From assembly GCA_015485715.1 (NCBI GenBank), contig WFTA01000020.1, positions 1-19,761 of the forward strand: DNA of 19,761 bases. The letters run 5' to 3'. Source of the stretch: Patescibacteria group bacterium. GTDB lineage: Bacteria; Patescibacteriota; Patescibacteriia; WFTA01; S139-112. The number at the start of each line of letters is the position of its first letter. Within the stretch, counting starts at the first letter, position 1. Shown here one piece after another: positions 13,725 to 19,761 of the stretch. The notes under the pieces are model-generated. The model made no database searches and had not been told where the DNA came from. It saw only the letters and a list, made by a program, of their open reading frames with translations. The position numbers were made by a program, and so were the translations under genes.

Positions 13725-14672
13725 CTATGGAACATACAAAAGATTGTCTTTGTTTTGTATATAATTTTCAATGAAATTATCCTGATTGTCATGACATATA
13801 AAATCATTATTGTTTAAATATTGATAATATTTGATATCTTTTTCAGCATTTACAGGTTTTAGGTTCAAAATTATCAAAAAAAGCACAACTATTGAAAACA
13901 ATAACACTTTTAAAGATACTCGAAAATAATTCCTCTTGTTATATAAAATAAATTCCACCCTATGAATAATAGAGGAAAAAGAATTTATTCCAAACCCGTA
14001 TCCTACACTTTCTTTTGAATCAATAAGTTTCATCAAAGATGATGATAAAGGAGAAGAACCAATGTTTTGCATTGTATACCTGTCAGCGTCCAGTTCGTAC
14101 TTTATAAGTAAATATTCAGTATACTTGGAAACGAGAGGTATAAAAAACAAAACTTTACTTATAAATTTCCCCAATACAGACAACAAAGGATGCATATTGT
14201 CCCGGTGATAAATCTCATGAGTTATCACAGATTTTAATTCATTATCATCAAGAATGTTTATAAACCCTGATGAAATGTATATTTGAGGATTTAGCAATCC
14301 TGCTGTAAATGCAAACTTTCTGTCATCATCTATAATCCATAGATCACATCCTGATATTCTGGTATATTTTCCTATGTGACTGACATTTTTAGCAAATTTA
14401 TTATAAAAAAATATATGTTTCAATAAAAATGCCGCACCCCTTATAAATCCAATCAAAAACAACCCTGCAAATCCCACAATAAGAAAATCTCTCCACATAT
14501 ACAAAGATACTTTAACAGACTGCCATAAGTTAAGGCACATTTGATAAAAAACCATATATATACTGCTCAACCCTCCCGCTGCCCTTGATATTATCATTGC
14601 TCCAAATCCTGCTATCAATACAAATATCAAAACAAACAATAATGTTGTTTTATTTTTGGCCATCATGAGCAT
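13725..14672 (-). CDS. BlaR1/MecR1-like membrane metalloprotease sensor (M56) without a penicillin-binding domain
   Basis: The 315-residue protein has hydrophobic segments near 10-30, 62-88, 166-182 and 252-272. It also has a zinc-protease core: HEIYH (152-156) and KYELDADRY (191-199), whose Glu193 is the likely third ligand, as in the M56 family. BlaR1 and MecR1 sense a signal outside the cell and lead to loss of the BlaI/MecI repressor. Here the large beta-lactam-binding domain is missing, and only about 43 residues follow the last helix, including Cys293-His294. The gene overlaps blaI by 23 bp, so translation is probably coupled. Met3 or Met4 are alternative starts. The signal is unknown; a thiol- or copper-related cue is inferred from the neighbours. 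Confidence 0.87.
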   Translation of the reverse strand: MLMMAKNKTTLLFVLIFVLIAGFGAMIISRAAGGLSSIYMVFYQMCLNLWQSVKVSLYMWRDFLIVGFAGLFLIGFIRGAAFLLKHIFFYNKFAKNVSHIGKYTRISGCDLWIIDDDRKFAFTAGLLNPQIYISSGFINILDDNELKSVITHEIYHRDNMHPLLSVLGKFISKVLFFIPLVSKYTEYLLIKYELDADRYTMQNIGSSPLSSSLMKLIDSKESVGYGFGINSFSSIIHRVEFILYNKRNYFRVSLKVLLFSIVVLFLIILNLKPVNAEKDIKYYQYLNNNDFICHDNQDNFIENYIQNKDNLLYVP

Positions 14673-15102
14673 TCTTTTTATTTTTATTATAGGTATCTAA
14701 GAGTAATCTTAGCTTTTTCAAAGTATCATCATCTAAATCTGAGACAACATCAACGAAATTGATTGCTCCAAACAATTGAGGATCTTTAAAAACAGCAGTT
14801 ATCATATCTTTTGCTACAATTTTCCCCAATTCTTCTTTGGTAAATCTTGCAAAATATACACTTACCTTGCCCTGACTTCTTTTTCCCAGTACTTTTTTGG
14901 CAACCAGTCTGTTCATAACAGTCATCACAGAATTAAAAGAAAGATCCTTATATTTTTTCTCAAGCTCATCCCTTACCTCAGCAATGCTTGCAGTGCCTTT
15001 TTTCCAGAGAATATCCATAATACGAGCTTCAAGCTCTCCAAATATTTTCTGAAAGCCTTTTGCTGACAAATCTATCTTTTTAGGCCTGAATACAGAAACC
15101 AT
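14650..15102 (-). CDS. BlaI/MecI/CopY-family transcriptional repressor
   Basis: The 150-residue protein has the family's winged helix: FGELEARIMDILWKKGTASIAEVRDEL (about 21-47), then the recognition-helix segment SFNSVMTVMNRLVAKKVL (55-72) and the wing (GKRSQGKVSVYFARF). A C-terminal dimerisation region (about 93-140) follows. Family members bind ACTAC/GTAGT- or TACA/TGTA-type dyads, and such a dyad lies in the promoter at 13671-13699. It shares an operon with the M56 protease downstream, the usual BlaI-BlaR pairing. Its own promoter carries an extended -10 and a possible half-operator, so autoregulation is plausible. Confidence 0.92.
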   Translation of the reverse strand: MVSVFRPKKIDLSAKGFQKIFGELEARIMDILWKKGTASIAEVRDELEKKYKDLSFNSVMTVMNRLVAKKVLGKRSQGKVSVYFARFTKEELGKIVAKDMITAVFKDPQLFGAINFVDVVSDLDDDTLKKLRLLLDTYNKNKKNAHDGQK

Positions 15103-15117
15103 CTTACTTTCTTAAAT

Positions 15118-15140
15118 TACTACTTACAACTATTATAGCA
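15118..15140 (-). promoter_or_regulatory. blaI-blaR promoter with a possible half-operator
   Basis: On the - strand an extended -10, TGCTATAAT (15132-15140), is present with only a weak -35 (TTTATC). The word TACTAC (+ strand, 15118-15123), matching one arm of the downstream operator, covers the expected start near 15125. The second arm is not conserved. Confidence 0.5.
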
Positions 15141-15177
15141 AAACTATATGAAATGATAAATTTCTCATTAACTTACA

Positions 15178-18177
15178 TTAATCTACTTTTACTAATTTGA
15201 CCTGAAGTTGGTATTGATGAAATTTAATCACCGTACCATCACTTAAATGTGATTGTTCTTTCAAACTACGTGCAATTGTAGCCTGAGAGATGGCAGAGCT
15301 GTACTGAGCTATAACATTACTTAACTCAGGATCATCGGTCTGCCAGTAAATATCAACTTGATCTGACAAAATCAATCCCATCTCCTTGCGTAAATTATTT
15401 AAGCGTCTAATTAATTCTCGCTGTAATCCCTCTCTCTTTAATTCTGGAGTTATACGAGTATCCAAATCAATTTCTACATCCCCCTCACCATCTTGAAAAG
15501 TAATGGTTTTAACATTTAATTCTTCTTTAATTAATTCTTGGTAATCTGGTTCAAGTTTTGAAGAAAAATTCTTAACCAAGCAACCAGCTAAAGGTTGTCT
15601 GATACCGATGCCGGCCTCCTGACGAGCTGCCAAACCTAGTTCTACTAATTTTCTAGTTATAACCATCTGCTTTAAAACTTTCTCTTGATCTAAGGTTTGA
15701 ATTAGATTTAAATGTTCAGGCCAGTTACTCAAATGTACTGATTCCCCCTCTTTCAACATAAAACTATAAATATACTCAGCCAAAAAAGGAGTAAAAGGTG
15801 CCATTAATTTAGTCAAACCAACAAGAACCTGCTTTAAAGTTTCTAAAGCTATCTGGTGAGTGGGGTCAGTTGAACTTTTTAAACGATCTCTTGAACGTCT
15901 CAAATACCAAGTTGACAGATCTTGAATAAAATCCTCTAACAAACGTGCAGCAGGTTGCAAATAATATTTTTCTAAATAATATGTCGTTTGATCTAATAAC
16001 TGATTAAATCTAGCTTGTAACCAAATATCCAAAATATGATTTTGATTTGAATTTGAAAAATCAGCTGAGATGTCAGCTGATAATGTTTTTTGAACCATTT
16101 GATAAAATTTAACCACGTTCAACAAAGTTTGAAACAAAGTTGCCTTTTGAGCAACCCCTTCTTCTTCAAAACGTAGTTCTTCTCCTTTTACAACAGGAGA
16201 AGTTACTAAATAATATCTCACAGCATCAGCACCATAACGATGAAATAAGTCCTCAGCCTCAGGGTAATTTTTTAAGCGCTTGGACATTTTTTTACCATCA
16301 GCTGCCAAAACAATACCACTGACTATAACATGTTTAAAAGCTGGTTTGTTAAATAAAGCCACTGATAAAACATGTAAATAATAAAACCAAGTTCTGGTCT
16401 GATCAACAGCTTCAGCAATAAAATCAGCAGGAAAATTAACTTTAAAATAATCTTTATTAGTAAAAGGGTAATGAAATTGACCATAAGGCATAGAACCAGA
16501 CTCAAACCAACAATCTAACACATCTGGAATTCGTCGCATTGTACCACCACACTTGGTACAAGGAAAAGTAATTTTATCAACTTTATGTTTGTGTAAATCC
16601 GTAACTTTTTTACCACTGATTTTTTCTAATTCTGCTATTGAATCAAAAACTTGCTGCGACGAACAATCAGGATTATCACATTGCCATAAAGGAATAACTG
16701 AACCCCAAAATCTCTGCCTAGAAATACACCAATCACGCGCTCCCTCTAACCATTTACCAAAACGTCCTGTTTTGATATGTTCAGGAACCCATTCTATTTG
16801 TTCAGCTAACTGTAGTAACTGCTCCTTAATATTAGTCACTCTTACAAACCAAGAAGTCGTAGCATAATTAAGCAAAGGTGTATCACATCGCCAGCAATGC
16901 GGATAACTATGTTCATATTCTTCCTCTGACCACAGCCGGCCTCGCTGTTTTAACCAAGCAGCAATACGCCGATCTGTGACTTGATGTTGGTCTTTTGGTT
17001 TAACTTTCTCTCCAGAAAAATCACTCACTTCTGGTTTAAATTCCCCACTGATTGTTACATGCTGCCAAAAAGGTAAAGCAAATTTTTGAGCCAAAATCAT
17101 ATCCTCATGACCGAAAGCAGGGGCAATATGTACTAAACCAGTACCTTCAGTCTCGTTAACAAATTCAGCTGGATAAACCCGCCATACTTTTGTAGTTAAT
17201 TCAGGAGTGACAGCTGTTTGATAATAAGGAAAGATAGGTTGGTAAAATTTACCAACCAATTCCTCTCCAAGAAAGACTTTCTCTATACGAATTAAAACAG
17301 GTTTCTTGTTGTCAGATGGAACCCAAGTCCACGTTTGACCAACTTTCAGTTGAGACGGGTCAACATCTAAACCAAAAATTAATTTCCAAGATGAAGGATG
17401 ATTGATAAAAATCACCTTTTCCACTAATGTGGAATCAGATTCAGAAGCATAAATTTGTACTTGGGCATAAGTAGCTTGTGGATGTACTGCTACAGCTACA
17501 TTTCCAGGCAAAGTCCAAGGTGTAGTGGTCCAAATAAGAAGATTGGTATGTGGCTGTTCTAATAAAGGCAATCTCACTATGATCGCCCAATCTTTAACTA
17601 ATTTGTATCCTTCAGCTACCTCAGATTGAGATAAAGTAGTCTCACAACGCGGGCAAACATGTAAAGCTTTATACGCTTGGTAAATTAAACCTCTGTCCCA
17701 TAACTGCTTAAATACCCACCAAACACTTTCCATAAATTCTTTATCCATAGTCTTGTAATCATTATCCATATCTACCCAACGACCAAAACGCTCAATAATC
17801 CTCCGCCATTCTTCTCGATATAACATAACTTTAGCGAAGCAAGCCTGATTAAATTTATCTACACCAAACTCTAATATATCTTTTTTACTCTGTAGCCCTA
17901 ATTCTTTTTCAATTAAGTTTTCAATAGGTAAACCATGTGTATCCCAACCCCAACGCCGTGGTACGCGCCATCCTTGCATAGTTTTATAACGCGGAATCAC
18001 ATCTTTAATGAGACTTTGCACTAAATGACCATAATGAGGTAAACCAGTTGCAAAAGGAGGGCCATCATAAAAAACGAATTCCCCTTGTGGTGCTGGTTTT
18101 GATAAAGACTTTTGAAAAGTTTTCTCTTTGCGCCACTTATCTAAAACTATTTCCTCTAATTGAGGTAGATTAAACAT
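15178..18177 (-). CDS. ileS: Isoleucyl-tRNA synthetase, type 2
   Basis: IleRS charges tRNA-Ile and edits valine. The 999-residue protein has the signature PHYGH (47-51, the HIGH motif), the editing-domain segment WTTTPWTLPGN (216-226), zinc-type CxxC pairs (175/178, 428/431 and 540/543) and GKKMSKR (628-634). HYGH and the overall length fit the eukaryote/archaea-like IleS2 group, known from the literature for lower mupirocin sensitivity. Codon choice differs from its neighbours: Arg is mostly CGN, Leu mostly TTA and Ile mostly ATT, whereas nrdJ and der favour AGA and ATA. This suggests transfer from another lineage or different selection. It is flanked by gaps of 75 and 167 bp. Confidence 0.95.
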   Translation of the reverse strand: MFNLPQLEEIVLDKWRKEKTFQKSLSKPAPQGEFVFYDGPPFATGLPHYGHLVQSLIKDVIPRYKTMQGWRVPRRWGWDTHGLPIENLIEKELGLQSKKDILEFGVDKFNQACFAKVMLYREEWRRIIERFGRWVDMDNDYKTMDKEFMESVWWVFKQLWDRGLIYQAYKALHVCPRCETTLSQSEVAEGYKLVKDWAIIVRLPLLEQPHTNLLIWTTTPWTLPGNVAVAVHPQATYAQVQIYASESDSTLVEKVIFINHPSSWKLIFGLDVDPSQLKVGQTWTWVPSDNKKPVLIRIEKVFLGEELVGKFYQPIFPYYQTAVTPELTTKVWRVYPAEFVNETEGTGLVHIAPAFGHEDMILAQKFALPFWQHVTISGEFKPEVSDFSGEKVKPKDQHQVTDRRIAAWLKQRGRLWSEEEYEHSYPHCWRCDTPLLNYATTSWFVRVTNIKEQLLQLAEQIEWVPEHIKTGRFGKWLEGARDWCISRQRFWGSVIPLWQCDNPDCSSQQVFDSIAELEKISGKKVTDLHKHKVDKITFPCTKCGGTMRRIPDVLDCWFESGSMPYGQFHYPFTNKDYFKVNFPADFIAEAVDQTRTWFYYLHVLSVALFNKPAFKHVIVSGIVLAADGKKMSKRLKNYPEAEDLFHRYGADAVRYYLVTSPVVKGEELRFEEEGVAQKATLFQTLLNVVKFYQMVQKTLSADISADFSNSNQNHILDIWLQARFNQLLDQTTYYLEKYYLQPAARLLEDFIQDLSTWYLRRSRDRLKSSTDPTHQIALETLKQVLVGLTKLMAPFTPFLAEYIYSFMLKEGESVHLSNWPEHLNLIQTLDQEKVLKQMVITRKLVELGLAARQEAGIGIRQPLAGCLVKNFSSKLEPDYQELIKEELNVKTITFQDGEGDVEIDLDTRITPELKREGLQRELIRRLNNLRKEMGLILSDQVDIYWQTDDPELSNVIAQYSSAISQATIARSLKEQSHLSDGTVIKFHQYQLQVKLVKVD

Positions 18178-18344
18178 AATATTAATTTACCTTACTTTTG
18201 TTTTATTTAAACTACCACTTTTTAAGTAAAAAGTAAAGAAAAATAAACTCGTTAAATTAGACCTATTACACCATCAACAACTTCTCATTATATAGAAAAT
18301 AATTACTCACTTATAATTAAAAAGTCTTCTATTCAGTTCTACAT
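18178..18344 (-). promoter_or_regulatory. ileS upstream region: possible promoter and leader hairpin
   Basis: A TATAAT box on the - strand (18287-18292) would give a leader of about 100 nt; its -35 is poor. In the leader, ACTTTTT (18217-18223) pairs with AAAAAGT (18228-18234) around a 4-nt loop. I see no T-box antiterminator motif. A weak AAGG lies about 15 nt before the ATG. Confidence 0.35.
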
Positions 18345-19037
18345 TTATGACTTATAAAAAAAATTAAACCCGAGTATATCTAAAACTTTTTTATGTATTT
18401 CATCTGGAGGGAGCATGTTTTCACCATCCATACAATTCACTACCTTCCAAAACCTTTTATCACGATTAGCTGTATAAAGATAGGCCTTTCTTGCTTTTAT
18501 TTGATGATCTATGTTTTCCAAAATATCTCTGTTGTTTTTTGCCTTAATATACTCTTTCCTGTCTCTTTTCTTCAGATTAGCTATAGATATTTTAGGGCTG
18601 ATATCTAGAAACACAACCTTATCAGGTTTGGGAATTCCCAATACTTTATATTCTAAATCCATAAGCCATCTGAGCATATCTTTCCACTTTATCGGAGGAA
18701 GATGAGACAGCTGGTGTCCCATATTGGAAGTTGCATACCTGTCTAAGATTACAATATATCCATCTTTCTTCCATTTTATGAGTTTATCCTTTGATTCCCA
18801 TCTGTCCATAGCATATACCAGCGATGAAAGTTTGGGGTGCACACTGCCCGGAGCTCCAAATCCACCATTTAAATATTCATCTACCATAACTCCAAAAAAC
18901 GGAGTTTTGTGGCGCGGATATCTAAATAATTTATACTTTATTTTATTCCTCTTAAAGTATTTTTGCAGCAGATTGATCTGGGTAGTCTTGCCAGATCCGT
19001 CTATACCTTCAAACACTATAATCTTGCCTTTTTTCAT
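18345..19037 (-). CDS. tmk: Thymidylate kinase (dTMP kinase)
   Basis: Tmk phosphorylates dTMP to dTDP on the route to dTTP. The 230-residue protein has the P-loop GIDGSGKTTQ (11-20), the substrate segment FRYPRHKTPFFG (38-49), YAMDRWE (75-81) and the DRY motif LDRYATSNMGHQ (98-109). The long insertion around YLNGGFGAPGSVHP (55-68) is like the variant seen in some archaea and candidate-phylum bacteria. It starts inside the 3' end of folA (29-bp overlap, different frame), so the two are translationally linked. Confidence 0.92.
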   Translation of the reverse strand: MKKGKIIVFEGIDGSGKTTQINLLQKYFKRNKIKYKLFRYPRHKTPFFGVMVDEYLNGGFGAPGSVHPKLSSLVYAMDRWESKDKLIKWKKDGYIVILDRYATSNMGHQLSHLPPIKWKDMLRWLMDLEYKVLGIPKPDKVVFLDISPKISIANLKKRDRKEYIKAKNNRDILENIDHQIKARKAYLYTANRDKRFWKVVNCMDGENMLPPDEIHKKVLDILGFNFFYKS

Positions 19038-19515
19038 ATTTTCTTGTTAATTCTACAAATGAAAATTTATCATAATCTTCTCTGCCTGTCTCTTCCCACA
19101 TATCTCTATCAAATTCAGGAAAATATACATCACCTTCATGAACACCTTTAACAAAAGTAAGATACATCTTATCTGCTTTATCTATAGCCTGCCTGTATAT
19201 GCTGGCTCCTCCTGATACAAAAACAGTTTTATCTTTAAAATCAGATATAACATCATCTAAATTATTATACACTAAAACATCAGAAAACTGAGGATTATAA
19301 TTCTTGTCTGTAGTCAAAACTACATTCAATCTATCTTTCAAAGGATGTCCTAGAAAGCTGATTATAGATTCATAAGTCTTTCTTCCCATCACCACAACAT
19401 TTCCTGTAGTCAACTCTCTAAATCTTCTTAAATCATCAGGGAGATGCCAAGGGAGTCTGCCCTGATATCCTATAACTCTGTTCTCATCAAGAGCTGCTAT
19501 GATATAAATAGGCAT
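19009..19515 (-). CDS. folA: Dihydrofolate reductase
   Basis: FolA reduces dihydrofolate with NADPH, supplying folate for thymidylate and purine synthesis; it is the trimethoprim target. The 168-residue protein has the start MPIYIIAALDENRVIG, LPWHLPDDLRRFRELT (21-36, with Trp23 and catalytic Asp28), VVMGRKTYES (41-50) and SGGASIYRQA. GDVYFPEFD follows near the C-terminus. I chose ATG 19515 because it gives the family N-terminus. The same frame stays open to 19707, but that part only reads through the repeat tract and would add 64 unrelated residues. It overlaps tmk, pairing two dTTP-pathway genes. Confidence 0.95.
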   Translation of the reverse strand: MPIYIIAALDENRVIGYQGRLPWHLPDDLRRFRELTTGNVVVMGRKTYESIISFLGHPLKDRLNVVLTTDKNYNPQFSDVLVYNNLDDVISDFKDKTVFVSGGASIYRQAIDKADKMYLTFVKGVHEGDVYFPEFDRDMWEETGREDYDKFSFVELTRKYEKRQDYSV

Positions 19516-19697
19516 ACAATAAAAGTTCAAAATGCAAAATTCTAAATTCAAAATTAATATATAAATTAACCCAAACCTATAGAATTCCAAATGACAAAAT
19601 CCAAATGTCAAATAAAATCCCAAGTCCCAAATCCAAAATAACAATAATGATAGTTTTGGCTTTGACACTGTATATTGGTCAACTTGCTCAGCTCCAC
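19516..19697. repeat. G-poor intergenic repeat tract upstream of folA
   Basis: No gene is seen here. The tract is built from words such as AAAATTCTAAATTC, CCAAATGTCAAAT and AAATCCAAAAT. Part of it, read on the - strand (TTTTGCATTTTGAACTTTT and GGTTAATTTATAT), matches the sequence just upstream of der (about 335-372). It leads into MITE-like copy 3 and is preceded at its edge by a second AGCTCCACCCAG-like end. Confidence 0.55.
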
Positions 19698-19761
19698 CCA
19701 GCCCCACTTTTCAAGATTATCTGCAGATATGTTGCTCTAAATCAAATTACACACCCATTGG
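19698..19761 (+). repeat. MITE-like element, copy 3 (cut by window end)
   Basis: The first 64 bp match copy 1 at 58 positions, starting CCAGCCCCACTTTTC and including the 12-bp palindrome TATCTGCAGATA. It has the same orientation as copy 1. The right end lies beyond the window. Confidence 0.8.

Noticed and set aside
18178..18344. T-box riboswitch before ileS
   Set aside because: A leader of about 100 nt is possible, but no T-box motif, specifier stem or terminator/antiterminator pair was seen.
19516..19707. N-terminal extension of folA in the same open frame
   Set aside because: The 64 added residues translate repeat tract and the element edge; the family N-terminus starts at 19515.

Overview
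The window is a compact, visibly AT-rich bacterial chromosome segment: short intergenic gaps, standard stop codons, and almost no clear Shine-Dalgarno sequences. The gene set is der, pth, zinc-type L28, dtd, a minimal site-2 protease, class II (B12) ribonucleotide reductase with nrdR, ileS, tmk and folA. G-poor repeat tracts lie between genes. Together these suggest a small-genome uncultivated lineage, most likely Patescibacteria/CPR (Microgenomates- or WWE3-like). That placement is an inference from gene content and style; no rRNA gene is present to test it. I saw no tRNA, rRNA, CRISPR array or transposase.

Layout. 1-373: repeat-rich AT tract ending in a consensus promoter that may give a leaderless der mRNA. 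395-2499 (+): der and pth, separated by copy 1 of a ~100-bp MITE-like element. 2503-3543 (-): three small unknown membrane or lipoprotein genes. 3647-4852 (-): a Nudix protein fused to a deoxyribosyltransferase-like domain, then rpmB, with three abutting hairpins between them. 4920-6326 (+): dtd, repeat tract, element copy 2 and a site-2 protease. 6327-9863 (-): nrdR-nrdJ, preceded by two NrdR boxes 32 bp apart. 10334-15102 (-): a redox/copper-like operon and its BlaI/BlaR-type regulators. 15178-18177 (-): type-2 ileS with codon use unlike its neighbours. 18345-19515 (-): folA-tmk, overlapping. 19516-19761: repeat tract and the start of element copy 3.

The most interesting block is 10334-15102. 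A BlaI-family repressor and a BlaR1/MecR1-like membrane metalloprotease without a penicillin-binding domain sit directly upstream of a three-gene set. Those genes encode an exported Cys-cluster protein, a single-pass protein ending in Val-Gly-Gly-Cys, and a 711-residue fusion of a CcdA-type electron transporter, two thioredoxin-like domains and a type I copper domain. A perfect dyad (ACTAC-n5-GTAGT core) exactly fills the 17-bp spacer of the promoter of that set. The reading offered here is a signal-cleaved repressor switch controlling extracytoplasmic thiol/copper electron transfer. The signal and the function are unproven.

The other genes cover deoxynucleotide supply (nrdJ, nrdR, tmk, folA), ribosome biogenesis and translation quality control (der, rpmB, pth, dtd, ileS), and membrane proteolysis.
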